This document shows, in pieces, positions 43,754 through 52,802 of a stretch of DNA of 64,000 nt. A model generated the notes under the pieces. It had not been told where the DNA came from. It made no database searches and was given only the letters and a program-made list of their open reading frames with translations. Both the position numbers and the translations under genes were made by a program. The first letter of the stretch is position 1. Every line of letters begins with the position of its first letter. The stretch comes from Lachnospiraceae bacterium (lineage in GTDB: Bacteria; Bacillota; Clostridia; Lachnospirales; Lachnospiraceae): assembly GCA_009774175.1 (NCBI GenBank), contig VSNG01000007.1, positions 52,468 to 116,467 of the forward strand, given 5' to 3'.

Positions 43754-44803
43754 ATGGATACAAAAGTAGTCAGAATAGATCAACAGCATATTGACCGTGC
43801 CCTGATCAGGGAAGCGGGCGGGATTATTAAGGCCGGCGGCCTGGTGGCCTTCCCCACAGAGACGGTGTACGGGCTTGGCGGCGATGCAACCAATCCCGCC
43901 TCTTCCAGAAAAATTTACGAGGCAAAGGGAAGGCCTTCCGACAATCCCCTGATTGTACACATTGCGCGGATGGAGTCACTGCCTGCCATTGTGCGGTATG
44001 TGCCGGAGGCGGCAAAGAAACTGGCAGAGGCGTTCTGGCCCGGGCCTCTGACCATGATTATGGAAAAATCCGAGGCGATTCCGAAAGAAACCACGGGCGG
44101 TCTTGATACCGTGGCGGTGCGCATGCCTTCTCATCCGGCGGCGTTGCAGTTTATTGATGCATCCGGCGGTTATGTGGCGGCGCCCAGCGCCAACCGCTCC
44201 GGCAGGCCGAGCCCTACGTCGGCCAGATATGTTGAGGAGGATTTGGGCGGCAGAATAGAGATGATACTGGATGGCGGCGATGCACAGCTGGGGCTGGAGT
44301 CCACCATTGTGGATCTGACGGTGGAGCCGCCGGCGGTTTTGCGGCCGGGCTTTATTACCAGAGAAGCACTTGGCGAGGTGCTTGGGCAGGTGGAACAGGA
44401 CGTAACGCTTTTTTCGGACGACGGTGGACAGGCTCCCAGAGCGCCCGGCATGAAATATCGGCATTATGCGCCAAACGGCGTGCTTACGATTGTCAGAGGT
44501 CCGGCGGAGGAAGTGGCGCGTTACATTAACGACGGCCTTGCAGAGGGGCGGATAAATAATAAAAAAACGGGTGTTATAGCAACGGATGAAACGATAGGAG
44601 GCTACAAAGCCGACGTGCCGCGCAGCGTGGGAAAGAGAAGGGACATTAACGCGGTGGCGAAGGGATTGTATCGGATTCTGCGGGAGTTTGACGACGAGGG
44701 GGTGGAGCTGATCTACTCGGAGAGCTTCGACGGAGACGGCGTTTCTCAGGCTGTAATGAACCGGCTGCTAAAGGCGGCCGGACATAGAATGATAGATGTT
44801 TAA
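43754..44803 (+). CDS. tsaC: Threonylcarbamoyl-AMP synthase (Sua5 type)
   Basis: Makes threonylcarbamoyl-AMP from threonine, bicarbonate and ATP for the t6A modification of ANN-decoding tRNAs. The 349-residue length is the Sua5 long form: YrdC domain in residues 15-205 (GGLVAFPTETVYGLGGDA, SANRSGRPSPTSARYV) and a C-terminal Sua5 domain from about 220 (APGMKYRHYAPN). The rpiB start lies 14 bases downstream, so they are probably co-transcribed. Confidence 0.96.
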   Translation: MDTKVVRIDQQHIDRALIREAGGIIKAGGLVAFPTETVYGLGGDATNPASSRKIYEAKGRPSDNPLIVHIARMESLPAIVRYVPEAAKKLAEAFWPGPLTMIMEKSEAIPKETTGGLDTVAVRMPSHPAALQFIDASGGYVAAPSANRSGRPSPTSARYVEEDLGGRIEMILDGGDAQLGLESTIVDLTVEPPAVLRPGFITREALGEVLGQVEQDVTLFSDDGGQAPRAPGMKYRHYAPNGVLTIVRGPAEEVARYINDGLAEGRINNKKTGVIATDETIGGYKADVPRSVGKRRDINAVAKGLYRILREFDDEGVELIYSESFDGDGVSQAVMNRLLKAAGHRMIDV

Positions 44804-44816
44804 GGAGGGAAAGGAA

Positions 44817-45248
44817 ATGATTGCAATCGGAAGTGACCACGGCGGATATGACTTAAAGGAAAAGGTAATCGCACATTTGAAGGAACGGGGAATCGAATGT
44901 AAGGATTTTGGCTGTTCGGATAAAGCTTCCTGTGACTATCCGATTTTTGGCGCGGCAGTGGCAAAGGCGGTAGCTGCGGGGGAGTGTGACAGAGGAATTG
45001 TCATCTGTACTACGGGCATCGGTATCTCCATCACGGCGAACAAGGTGAAGGGGATTCGCTGCGCGCTTTGCGGAGATCCTGTTTCCGCAAGACTTACAAG
45101 AGAACACAATGACGCCAATGTGCTTGCCATGGGGGCGGCAATTATCGGAGAGAGAGTGGCGCTTAATATTGTGGATATCTTTTTGGACACGCCTTTCTCC
45201 GGGGAAGAAAAGCACCAGAGAAGAATTAATGAGATTGAAAACTGTTGA
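44817..45248 (+). CDS. rpiB: Ribose-5-phosphate isomerase B
   Basis: Interconverts ribose-5-phosphate and ribulose-5-phosphate in the non-oxidative pentose phosphate pathway. 143 residues with the family pattern MIAIGSDHGGYDLKE, YPIFGAAVAKAV and the catalytic loop GIVICTTGIGISITANKVKG, then REHNDANVLAMGA. Start at the ATG at 44817 behind AAGGAGGG. Confidence 0.96.
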   Translation: MIAIGSDHGGYDLKEKVIAHLKERGIECKDFGCSDKASCDYPIFGAAVAKAVAAGECDRGIVICTTGIGISITANKVKGIRCALCGDPVSARLTREHNDANVLAMGAAIIGERVALNIVDIFLDTPFSGEEKHQRRINEIENC

Positions 45249-45297
45249 TGTGCCACATCGCAATCATGTCTGGGACTTTGAGCTGAGGCAGAAAGGC

Positions 45298-46506
45298 ATG
45301 GCTATTATGGAGATGAGACGAAGATCGGCTGCTTGTCTGGCGGTGGTTCTGTTTTGCGCTGCGATGCCGCTCTCCGTACAGGCTACGGAGGAAACCAAGC
45401 AGCAGATCAGGGAGGCGGAACAGCAGAGGGAAGAGACGGAAAACAGACTGGATGAGACAGAGAAGAATTTGCAGGGCTTAAATGAGCAGCACAGTTCCTT
45501 ACAGGGCACGCTCTCCACATTAAATACAGAACTTACGCAGGTGAGCAATAACCTGAATGATCTGGAAGAGCAGATCGCGGATAAGGAAGCGGAGATTGAT
45601 GATCTGGAGGCTGATATTGCGCAGGTGGAACAGGAGCTTGCGGAGGCCATAGCTTTGAAAGATGAGCAGTATGCCACCATGAAAAAGCAGATTCAGTTTA
45701 CCTATGAGCGCAGCAGCAACCTCTACATGGAACTGTTTTTTTCCTCCGGAAGTCTGTCTGACTTTCTGAACAAAAACGAATATATTGAACAGCTTTCGGC
45801 ATATCAGAAAAAGGTGCTTGACGAGTACAAGGCCGCGCAGGCTGCCATGGAACAGAAGCAGGAAGAGCTGGAGCTTGCAAAGGCACAGCAGGAACAGAAC
45901 AGAGAAGAGCTGGCGGATTACAGGGTGCAGGTTGTGGCGGAGCAGGGGCGCGTATCCGGCCTTGTCAGCCAGACCTCCAGCTCCCTGAATGCGACGGAGA
46001 ATCAGATATCCGAGGCGGAGGCGGCGGCCCTCGCTTATGAGCAGCAGCTGAAAGAACAGGAGGAAAATCTTTCGGCTCTCCGGGCAAAGCTGGCGGAGGA
46101 AATTCGCATGGCGGAGCTGGCTGCGCAGTCCAGCTGGCGGGATATCTCCGAGGTAAGCTTTGCGGAGGGAGATCGGTATCTGCTGGCGAATCTGATTTAC
46201 TGCGAGGCGGGCGGCGAGCCCTATGTGGGGCAGGTAGCCGTAGGTTCGGTGGTGATTAACAGAGTGCTGAGCTCTGTGTATCCTGATACAGTAACGGGTG
46301 TTATATATCAATCGGGACAGTTTTCACCTGTAGGCAGCGGAAGGCTTGCCCTTGCGCTGGCGGAGGGGCGCGCCACGGCTTCGTGTTATCAGGCGGCGGA
46401 CGAGGTTATGGGGGGCACCACTAACGTGAGTAACTGCGTCTATTTCAGGACGCCTGTGGACGGAATTGAGCCCAGATACCGAATCGGAGGGCATATTTTC
46501 TATTAA
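45298..46506 (+). CDS. Exported coiled-coil protein with SleB-type cell-wall hydrolase domain
   Basis: About 402 residues. A signal peptide (RRRSAACLAVVLFCAAMPL, cleavage probably after SVQA) leads to a long coiled coil (about residues 30-290) similar to the CwlO/PcsB family N-terminus. The C-terminal Hydrolase_2 (SleB-like) domain contains LLANLIYCEAGGEPYVGQVA and VSNCVYFRTP. It should cut peptidoglycan, with the coiled coil perhaps receiving control from a membrane complex such as FtsEX; FtsEX is not nearby. The start is uncertain: ATG at 45298 (GAAAGG before it) or 45307; an earlier frame from 45229 would spoil the signal peptide. Confidence 0.87.
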   Translation: MAIMEMRRRSAACLAVVLFCAAMPLSVQATEETKQQIREAEQQREETENRLDETEKNLQGLNEQHSSLQGTLSTLNTELTQVSNNLNDLEEQIADKEAEIDDLEADIAQVEQELAEAIALKDEQYATMKKQIQFTYERSSNLYMELFFSSGSLSDFLNKNEYIEQLSAYQKKVLDEYKAAQAAMEQKQEELELAKAQQEQNREELADYRVQVVAEQGRVSGLVSQTSSSLNATENQISEAEAAALAYEQQLKEQEENLSALRAKLAEEIRMAELAAQSSWRDISEVSFAEGDRYLLANLIYCEAGGEPYVGQVAVGSVVINRVLSSVYPDTVTGVIYQSGQFSPVGSGRLALALAEGRATASCYQAADEVMGGTTNVSNCVYFRTPVDGIEPRYRIGGHIFY

Positions 46507-46509
46507 GCA

Positions 46510-46545
46510 ATGAACAAAAGAAAGCCGCGAAAAGCGGCGGTTTGG
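46510..46545. terminator. Convergent terminator between SleB-like and DUF402 genes
   Basis: GCCGC-GAAAA-GCGGC hairpin. On the reverse strand it is followed by TTTCTTTTGTT, suiting the DUF402 gene. On the forward strand the tail is GTTTGG, which is weaker. Confidence 0.6.
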
Positions 46546-46549
46546 CGAA

Positions 46550-47026
46550 TCAGGTATATTGTTCCAGCGGTTTTTGCAGATCTGCAAACCCGCCCTCATA
46601 AATAATCTGTAACAAACTGTTAAGTGTCAGAAGCGCCTTTTTCAGCATATCTTCGCTGAGCAGGCCGGATTCTCTGGCGGTGACAAGCTCGTCGATATCC
46701 ACAACCTTTACAAACCCGTCGGGATAGACGATTACGTCCGCCAGAAGATCAGTGATAATATAGGTATCGGTTTCTTTGTTATAGTCATAATCAACAATAT
46801 CACAGTACCAGTAAAGAAGTGAGTCGTCAGCGCTGTAAAAACGGCTCACTTTTATATTTTCCCGCAAAAAGTAGCAGGAGCGGCCGTGATGGAGATCCTT
46901 GCGGGGCTTGAGGGTATTCCAGGCGGTGACCATGATTTTTTCGTCGCGATAGAGAAATCTGTCGTCCTTCAGTAGTACGCATTCTTCCGGAATCAGTCTT
47001 TTTCGGTAAAGAATAGGATCTGCCAT
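46550..47026 (-). CDS. DUF402 domain protein
   Basis: A 158-residue member of DUF402, which includes nucleoside tri-/diphosphatases of Firmicutes (Ntdp). The diagnostic stretch runs YWYCDIVDYDYNKETDTYI, then TDLLADVIVYPDG and VVDIDEL. The ATG at 47026 follows GGGAG; an in-frame ATG 16 codons upstream has no site. Function here is inferred only from family. Isolated gene on the reverse strand just before the ATP synthase operon. Confidence 0.88.
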   Translation of the reverse strand: MADPILYRKRLIPEECVLLKDDRFLYRDEKIMVTAWNTLKPRKDLHHGRSCYFLRENIKVSRFYSADDSLLYWYCDIVDYDYNKETDTYIITDLLADVIVYPDGFVKVVDIDELVTARESGLLSEDMLKKALLTLNSLLQIIYEGGFADLQKPLEQYT

Positions 47027-47151
47027 ATCGTTGTCTCCCGTCCTGTTTTTGAGTTCGCGAAGCGAATCCCGCAAGTGAGACTGCTTGCTTTGTTATTAAA
47101 CGTACACCGACGGAGGGGAAAAGTCAATATCCCTCTTTTTCATAATTTTAC

Positions 47152-47180
47152 TGGACATAAGTACCAAAAATGGGTATAAT
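47152..47180 (+). promoter_or_regulatory. Promoter of the ATP synthase operon
   Basis: TGGACA (47152-47157), 17-base spacer, TATAAT (47175-47180). Transcription from here starts after 47185, which rules out ATG codons upstream and supports the TTG start of atpZ at 47230. Confidence 0.75.
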
Positions 47181-47229
47181 TTTATTGTTAGACTTTGGGG
47201 GAAGTTCTGCGGATTGGGAAGGCGATACT

Positions 47230-47499
47230 TTGAAGTATAATAAAACTGTTTATCGGGCCCTTGTTATGATTACACAGTTTGGCGTCAACATGCTGGTTCC
47301 CATCTTTCTCTGTTCTTTCGCAGGGATGTACCTGGACAGAAAGCTTGGAACGAACATATGGATGGTGGCGCTCTTTTTTGTGGGAGCATTGGCCGGTTTT
47401 ACCAATGTATTCCGCTTTGCAAGAAAGATTTATGAGATACCGGCGCAGACGCGCAGGCGTAGCACGCAGGTAAGAGAGAGCGATGAGAAGAAAGATTGA
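47230..47499 (+). CDS. atpZ: AtpZ-like small membrane protein of the ATP synthase operon
   Basis: About 89 residues with two membrane helices (VMITQFGVNMLVPIFLCSF and WMVALFFVGALAGFTNVF), the pattern of AtpZ/AtpI proteins (F0F1-ATPase assembly and Mg2+ handling). The start is a TTG at 47230 after GGGAAGG, forced by the promoter position. Its end overlaps the next gene by 17 bases. Assignment as AtpZ comes from operon position and topology. Confidence 0.75.
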   Translation: MKYNKTVYRALVMITQFGVNMLVPIFLCSFAGMYLDRKLGTNIWMVALFFVGALAGFTNVFRFARKIYEIPAQTRRRSTQVRESDEKKD

Positions 47500-47902
47500 T
47501 CCAACGCTGTTGGAGCTTTGCATGGGCATTGCGGCCTACGGCATTATTTTTGAGATTGTGCTTTTGTTTTTCTCCCGAAATCCGGTTTACAGCGCAGGCC
47601 TTTGGATCGGTATCATTCTGGCTCTGGCCGGAGCCGTCCATATGTGGTGGTCTCTGAACCGGGGACTGGACTTGCCGCAGAAGGCTGCCGTAAAGAGTAT
47701 GAGCACACAGAATATCATACGTTATGTTACGATAGCCGCGGTATTGGCCGTGCTCATGTGTACCGATTTTGCGAATCCCATATTTGCTTTTTGCGGCTAT
47801 ATGGGCATGAAGGTTTCCGCTTATCTGAATCCGCTGATTCACAGGCTTCGGACGGGTAAGGAGAAGCAGGAAGAGGAAATTTCTGACGGCACTGCTATGT
47901 AA
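47483..47902 (+). CDS. atpI: ATP synthase subunit I-like protein
   Basis: A 139-residue protein with four hydrophobic helices (for example CMGIAAYGIIFEIVLLFF and LWIGIILALAGAVHMWW), fitting AtpI, which helps assemble the c ring. Sequence conservation in this family is low, so the call leans on its place between atpZ and atpB. The C-terminus is acidic. Confidence 0.75.
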   Translation: MRRKIDPTLLELCMGIAAYGIIFEIVLLFFSRNPVYSAGLWIGIILALAGAVHMWWSLNRGLDLPQKAAVKSMSTQNIIRYVTIAAVLAVLMCTDFANPIFAFCGYMGMKVSAYLNPLIHRLRTGKEKQEEEISDGTAM

Positions 47903-47964
47903 CGGTGATATATACAGCCGTTACAGTTAATATATTTTACTAATGTGTAGAAGGAGGTGAAAAG

Positions 47965-48684
47965 ATGGGACAGGGAATTATGTTATCCGGAGCAGCAGAT
48001 ATTGATTTCATGATTCACGGCGTCTTTCCTTATCAGCTCTTCGGGCAGACGGTATGGATTACGACTACGCATGTCTGTGTTCTGATCGTCATGCTGCTGA
48101 TTGTTGGGTTCTGTATTGCGGCCAATCGTGTCATCAAGCGTGCTTCGGATGTTCCGGGAACATTCCAGAATATTGTCGAGTTGGTAGTGGAAATGCTTGA
48201 CAAGATGGTTGGCGGCGTTATGGGTAAATTCAGCCCGCAATTCCGCAACTACATAAGCACGATCTTCATATTCATCCTGCTCTCCAATATTTCCGGGCTG
48301 TTCGGGCTGCGGCCGCCGACGGCGGACTATGGCGTTACTTTGCCCATGGGTCTTATGACGTTTACGCTGATCCATTTCAACAAATTCAGGTATCAGAAGG
48401 TAAAGGGCGTAATCGCGGGACTGTGCGATCCATGGCCGATCTGGGCGCCGATTAATGTGATCGGTGATGTGGCGGTGCCGATTTCATTGTCGCTGCGTCT
48501 GTTTGCAAACGTATTGTCCGGCACGGTTATGATGGCTCTGGTGTACGCGCTTCTTTCAAAGATCGCGATTATCTGGCCGGCAGCGCTCCATGTATATTTT
48601 GATCTGTTCTCGGGAGCGATACAGACTTATGTGTTCTGTATGCTGACCATGACGTACATTACGGACGCCTGCACGACGGAGTAG
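47965..48684 (+). CDS. atpB: ATP synthase F0 subunit a
   Basis: The stator subunit that forms the ion half-channels against the c ring. 239 residues with about six membrane helices. The essential arginine is in PISLSLRLFANVLSG near residue 175, and TVMMALVY follows. AAGGAGGTG precedes the ATG. First F0 structural gene of the operon. Confidence 0.96.
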   Translation: MGQGIMLSGAADIDFMIHGVFPYQLFGQTVWITTTHVCVLIVMLLIVGFCIAANRVIKRASDVPGTFQNIVELVVEMLDKMVGGVMGKFSPQFRNYISTIFIFILLSNISGLFGLRPPTADYGVTLPMGLMTFTLIHFNKFRYQKVKGVIAGLCDPWPIWAPINVIGDVAVPISLSLRLFANVLSGTVMMALVYALLSKIAIIWPAALHVYFDLFSGAIQTYVFCMLTMTYITDACTTE

Positions 48685-48698
48685 GAAACTGTAAATTT

Positions 48699-48821
48699 GC
48701 GAATAAGCAGACTCAAAATGCTGCGCATTTTTTGCTCGCGTTGCTTATCATAAAGCACACCGGCCAGAGTGACATGCAAGCATGTCTCTGTCCGCCGTAT
48801 TTTCTGACTCTGTTTATTCGC
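48699..48821 (+). other. Long-range hairpin between atpB and atpE
   Basis: GCGAATAAGCAGACTCA (48699-48715) can pair with TGACTCTGTTTATTCGC (48805-48821) with one wobble and one mismatch. Inside, a near-perfect hairpin GACATGC-AA-GCATGTC extends with CAGAG/TCTG. The branch ends about 10 bases before the atpE ribosome binding site. No T run follows, so it is not a terminator; a role in atpE translation or mRNA stability is likely. Confidence 0.65.
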
Positions 48822-48846
48822 CTAAATCATAAGGAGGAAATTAAAA

Positions 48847-49104
48847 ATGGGAGAATTTAACAACAATTTTATCTTAGGATGTTCAGCGATCGGCGCTGGT
48901 CTTGCGGTTATCGCAGGTATCGGACCTGGTGTAGGTCAGGGTATCGCGGCGGGTCATGCTGCGGCGGCAGTGGGAAGAAACCCGGGCGCTAAGTCCGACG
49001 TTACCTCGACCATGCTGCTTGGACAGGCCGTTGCTGAGACCACAGGTCTGTATGGACTGTTGATCGCAATGCTGCTGCTCTTCGTTAAGCCGCTTTTGCC
49101 GTAA
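48847..49104 (+). CDS. atpE: ATP synthase F0 subunit c (Na+-type residues)
   Basis: The 85-residue c subunit with two helices joined by the AVGRNPGA loop. The ion-binding carboxylate is Glu64. Residues Gln31, Val62, Glu64, Thr65, Thr66 and Tyr69 (GQGI, AVAETTGLY) match the Na+-binding set of Ilyobacter c subunit (Q32, V63, E65, S66, T67, Y70) with only a Ser-to-Thr change. Na+ coupling is therefore the best reading. AAGGAGG precedes the ATG. Confidence 0.95.
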   Translation: MGEFNNNFILGCSAIGAGLAVIAGIGPGVGQGIAAGHAAAAVGRNPGAKSDVTSTMLLGQAVAETTGLYGLLIAMLLLFVKPLLP

Positions 49105-49113
49105 CTGTGTTAC
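49097..49113 (+). other. Stem-loop at the atpE stop codon
   Basis: CCGTAAC-TGT-GTTACGG is a perfect 7-bp stem that includes the stop codon. No T run follows. Likely a stabilising or processing structure in the intercistronic region before atpF. Confidence 0.5.
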
Positions 49114-49243
49114 GGCAGGTATCAAGCTATTCTCAATCGCTTTGCGATGGGCCTGATGCCTGGCACAATATAAGTGTTCTTACGGTCCGTGCGGCGAATG
49201 CGCAGACCTGTGAGGTACATTTCAACGAAAGGAGGACTAACGC

Positions 49244-49804
49244 TTGAGTGCGACAGTTGCAGATTTGGTAATGGTGTCTGCGGAGATGGCGCCGAGGCTT
49301 TTTGACCTCGACTTACAGCTTATCGCGGATTCTGTGCTGATGATTATAGCTGTGTTCTCACTCTTTCTGATCGCGTCCCATTTTCTGTTCAATCCTGTAC
49401 GGGAAATGATGGAAAAGCGGCAGGAGCGCATCAAGAACGAGCTTGATACGGCGGCATCCGATATGGAAAACGCCAAAGCGCTGAAGGAAGAGTATGAGGC
49501 AAAGCTTAAGGAAGTGGACAAAGAGGCTGAGGAAATTCTTGCTGAAGCAAGAAAGAAGGCCCTGGCCAATGAAAATAAGATCGTGGCGGACGCGAAGGAA
49601 GAGGCGGCAAGAATTCTTGAAAGAGCCGGCGTAGAGGCGGAGCTTGAAAAGAAGAAAGCGGCCGATGAGGTGAAGCGCGAGATGGTTGTGCTTGCATCCA
49701 TGATGGCGGCCAAGGTCGTGAATGCGGCGATTGATACGACTGTACAGGACAGTCTTGTGGAAGAGACACTTAAGGAAATAGGTGATAGCACATGGCTAAG
49801 CTGA
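49244..49804 (+). CDS. atpF: ATP synthase F0 subunit b
   Basis: Peripheral-stalk subunit: one membrane helix (LIADSVLMIIAVFSLFLIAS, about residues 26-45) then a long charged coiled coil. 186 residues. TTG start at 49244 behind AAAGGAGG; a downstream ATG at codon 6 would also work but lies further from the site. It overlaps atpH by 13 bases. Confidence 0.93.
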   Translation: MSATVADLVMVSAEMAPRLFDLDLQLIADSVLMIIAVFSLFLIASHFLFNPVREMMEKRQERIKNELDTAASDMENAKALKEEYEAKLKEVDKEAEEILAEARKKALANENKIVADAKEEAARILERAGVEAELEKKKAADEVKREMVVLASMMAAKVVNAAIDTTVQDSLVEETLKEIGDSTWLS

Positions 49805-50337
49805 TTTCAAAGACATACGGTGACGCGTTGTTCGAGCTTGCGGTTGAAGAAGATAAGGTAGACGTCCTGTTAGAGGAGATTGAACAGCTTCAGAAAATCC
49901 TTGCAGAGAATGAAGATTTCGGCAGACTGATGAACCACCCGAAGATCATTAAGGAAGAGAAGATCGAGGTTGCGGGGAGTGTGTTTGCGGGAAGGATATC
50001 CGAGGAGCTGCTTGGATTCCTCACTATTATTATCTCGAAGGACCGTTACAGGGAGATCAACGAGATCCTGACATATTTTGTCGCGAAGGTTAAGGAGTAT
50101 AAGGGAATAGGCATCGCCACGGTGACGACGGCCGTTCCGCTCAAGGAAAGCCAGTGTAAAGAAGTTGAAAAAAGACTGCTTGACACCACAAAGTACAAAT
50201 CAATGGAGATCAGTTACGGCGTGGATGCATCCCTGATCGGGGGCATGGTTATCCGAATTGGCGACAGAGTTGTTGACAGCAGCATCAGGACGAAACTGAA
50301 TGAGCTGCAAAAGGATCTGTTAAAGGTACAGATATAA
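49792..50337 (+). CDS. atpH: ATP synthase F1 subunit delta
   Basis: A 181-residue delta subunit that joins the top of F1 to the stalk. The N-terminal helical domain (KTYGDALFELAVEEDKVDV) and C-terminal strand (ISYGVDASLIGGMVIRIGD) fit the OSCP/delta family. The start overlaps atpF, implying coupled translation. Confidence 0.95.
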   Translation: MAKLISKTYGDALFELAVEEDKVDVLLEEIEQLQKILAENEDFGRLMNHPKIIKEEKIEVAGSVFAGRISEELLGFLTIIISKDRYREINEILTYFVAKVKEYKGIGIATVTTAVPLKESQCKEVEKRLLDTTKYKSMEISYGVDASLIGGMVIRIGDRVVDSSIRTKLNELQKDLLKVQI

Positions 50338-50365
50338 AATCTATAAAGAAAGGTGCGTATGATCC

Positions 50366-51871
50366 ATGAATTTAAGACCAGAAGAGATCAGTTCAGTCAT
50401 TAAGGATCAGATTAAGAGATATGCTTCCGAGCTGGAAGTATCCGAAGTGGGTACGGTTATTCAGGTGGCGGACGGTATTGCTCGTGTGCACGGACTTGAG
50501 AATGCAATGCAGGGTGAGCTTTTGGAGTTCCCCGGTGAAGTTTACGGTATGATCTTAAACCTTGAGGAAGATAACGTAGGTGCGGTTCTGTTTGGTAACC
50601 AGCACAATATCAACGAAGGCGATACCGTAAAGACCACAGGACGCGTGGTAGAGGTTCCTGCGGGCGACTGCATGCTCGGACGTGTCGTAAATGCTCTGGG
50701 CCAGCCTATAGACGGTAAAGGTCCCATCCAGACTGACAAGTATCGTAAAATTGAGAGAGTTGCATCCGGTGTTATCACGAGAAAATCGGTAGACACACCG
50801 TTACAGACAGGTATTAAGGCAATTGACTCCATGGTGCCCATTGGAAGAGGACAGCGTGAGTTGATTATCGGCGACAGACAGACCGGTAAGACGGCGATTG
50901 CGATTGATACTATTATTAACCAGAAGGGACAGGGCGTGAAATGTATCTATGTTGCCATAGGTCAGAAAGCATCCACTGTCGCTTCGATTGTGAAAACGCT
51001 GACAGAGTACGGCGCGATGGCGTATACCACCGTAGTTGCCGCTACAGCCAGCGAGACGGCGCCCTTACAGTACATTGCACCCTATTCCGGCTGTGCAATC
51101 GGTGAGGAGTGGATGGAGAACGGCGAGGATGTGCTGGTGGTTTATGACGACCTGAGCAAACAGGCTGCCGCATACCGTACACTTTCCCTGCTGCTTAAGA
51201 GACCGCCGGGGCGTGAGGCATATCCCGGTGATGTATTCTATCTGCATTCCAGACTGCTTGAACGTGCGGCAAGAATGAGCGAAGAGTACGGCGGCGGTTC
51301 GCTGACTGCGCTTCCGATTATCGAGACCCAGGCAGGCGATGTATCTGCATACATACCTACCAATGTTATTTCCATTACGGACGGCCAGATTTATCTGGAG
51401 ACGGAAATGTTTAATTCCGGTTTCCGTCCGGCAGTTAATGCGGGTCTTTCCGTATCCCGTGTAGGTGGTGCGGCGCAGATCAAGGCGATGAAGAAAATTG
51501 CGGCTCCTATCCGTACGGAGCTGGCACAGTACAGAGAGCTGGCGGCGTTCTCCCAGTTCGGTTCGGAGCTGGATGCCGATACGAAGGAGAAGCTGGCACA
51601 GGGTGAGAGAATCAAGGAAGTGCTGAAACAGCCCCAGTACAAGCCGATGCCGGTTCAGTATCAGGTTATCATTATCTATGTGGTAACGAACAAGTATCTG
51701 CTGGATATTCCGGTTGAGGATATCACAAGGTTTGAGACGGAATTCTTTGAGTTCCTTGACACGAAATATCCTGAGGTGCCGAATGCAATCGCGCAGAATA
51801 AGGAAATTAACGACGAGACTGATGCGAAGCTGAAAAAAGCCATTGAAGAGTTTAAGGCGCAGTTCAAGTAA
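50366..51871 (+). CDS. atpA: ATP synthase F1 subunit alpha
   Basis: Non-catalytic nucleotide-binding subunit. 501 residues; Walker A GDRQTGKTAIAIDT near residue 170 and the regulatory-site arginine region NAGLSVSRVGGAAQIKAMK near residue 362. The family N-terminus MNLRPEEISSVIKDQI is intact. Confidence 0.98.
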   Translation: MNLRPEEISSVIKDQIKRYASELEVSEVGTVIQVADGIARVHGLENAMQGELLEFPGEVYGMILNLEEDNVGAVLFGNQHNINEGDTVKTTGRVVEVPAGDCMLGRVVNALGQPIDGKGPIQTDKYRKIERVASGVITRKSVDTPLQTGIKAIDSMVPIGRGQRELIIGDRQTGKTAIAIDTIINQKGQGVKCIYVAIGQKASTVASIVKTLTEYGAMAYTTVVAATASETAPLQYIAPYSGCAIGEEWMENGEDVLVVYDDLSKQAAAYRTLSLLLKRPPGREAYPGDVFYLHSRLLERAARMSEEYGGGSLTALPIIETQAGDVSAYIPTNVISITDGQIYLETEMFNSGFRPAVNAGLSVSRVGGAAQIKAMKKIAAPIRTELAQYRELAAFSQFGSELDADTKEKLAQGERIKEVLKQPQYKPMPVQYQVIIIYVVTNKYLLDIPVEDITRFETEFFEFLDTKYPEVPNAIAQNKEINDETDAKLKKAIEEFKAQFK

Positions 51872-51910
51872 GTGCAGCAGTAACTGCGAAGCAGTTAGGA
51901 GGGTAATGCT

Positions 51911-52774
51911 ATGGCCTCGATGAGAGACATTAAAAGGCGTAAAGGCAGTATTCAGAGTACCCAGCAGATTACCAAAGCCATGAAACTCGTTTCTACCGTT
52001 AAACTGCAAAGAGCGAAACAGCGCGCAGAACAGGCGAAAGCATATTTTAACTGCATGTATGAAACGGTGACTTCCATGCTGGCCAAGTCCGGCAGCCTGA
52101 ACCATCCTTATTTGAATAAGGCGGAGTCCGGGAAAAAGGCGGTTATCGTTATTACCTCTAACAGGGGTCTTGCAGGAGGATATAATTCCAATGTGGTGAA
52201 GCTGATCACGCAGGGCGATTTCAGAAAAGATGAGCTGGAGATTTATGCAATCGGTAAGAAGGGCAGGGATGCGCTGAACCGAAACGGCTATCACATCATG
52301 GAAGAAAACTCCGAAATTATCGAAGAGCCTTCCTATGTGGACGCTATGGCAATCAGCAGCAAACTGCTGGACGCTTATGCGAAAGGTGAGATCAGCGAAA
52401 TTTATCTTGCCTATACGGGATTTAAGAATACCGTGGTACATGTGCCCACGCTGTTAAAACTTCTCCCGGTAGAGGCTTCTGCGGAGGCGGAAACCGAGAA
52501 AGAACCCGAGAGCAAGGCGATGATGAATTTTGAACCGGAAGACGACGAGGCGCTGGATATGATCATTCCGAAATACATTACCAGTTTGATCTACGGCGGT
52601 CTGGTGGAGGCGGTTGCAAGCGAGAACGGCGCGAGAATGCAGGCAATGGATTCCGCAACGAGCAATGCTGAGGAAATGATAGATCATTTATCACTGATGT
52701 ATAACAGAGCGCGTCAGGGATCTATTACGCAGGAGTTAACAGAAATTATTGCAGGTGCAAATGCAATCAGCTAA
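51911..52774 (+). CDS. atpG: ATP synthase F1 subunit gamma
   Basis: Central rotor shaft. 287 residues with the two long terminal helices (MRDIKRRKGSIQSTQQITKA at the start and MYNRARQGSITQELTEIIAG at the end) and a middle Rossmann-like part (VITSNRGLAGGYN near residue 78). An acidic insertion near residues 190-215 (EAETEKEPESKAMMNF) is a little longer than in E. coli. Confidence 0.96.
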   Translation: MASMRDIKRRKGSIQSTQQITKAMKLVSTVKLQRAKQRAEQAKAYFNCMYETVTSMLAKSGSLNHPYLNKAESGKKAVIVITSNRGLAGGYNSNVVKLITQGDFRKDELEIYAIGKKGRDALNRNGYHIMEENSEIIEEPSYVDAMAISSKLLDAYAKGEISEIYLAYTGFKNTVVHVPTLLKLLPVEASAEAETEKEPESKAMMNFEPEDDEALDMIIPKYITSLIYGGLVEAVASENGARMQAMDSATSNAEEMIDHLSLMYNRARQGSITQELTEIIAGANAIS

Positions 52775-52802
52775 AATTAAATACGAGTGAAAGGAAAAAG
52801 AG

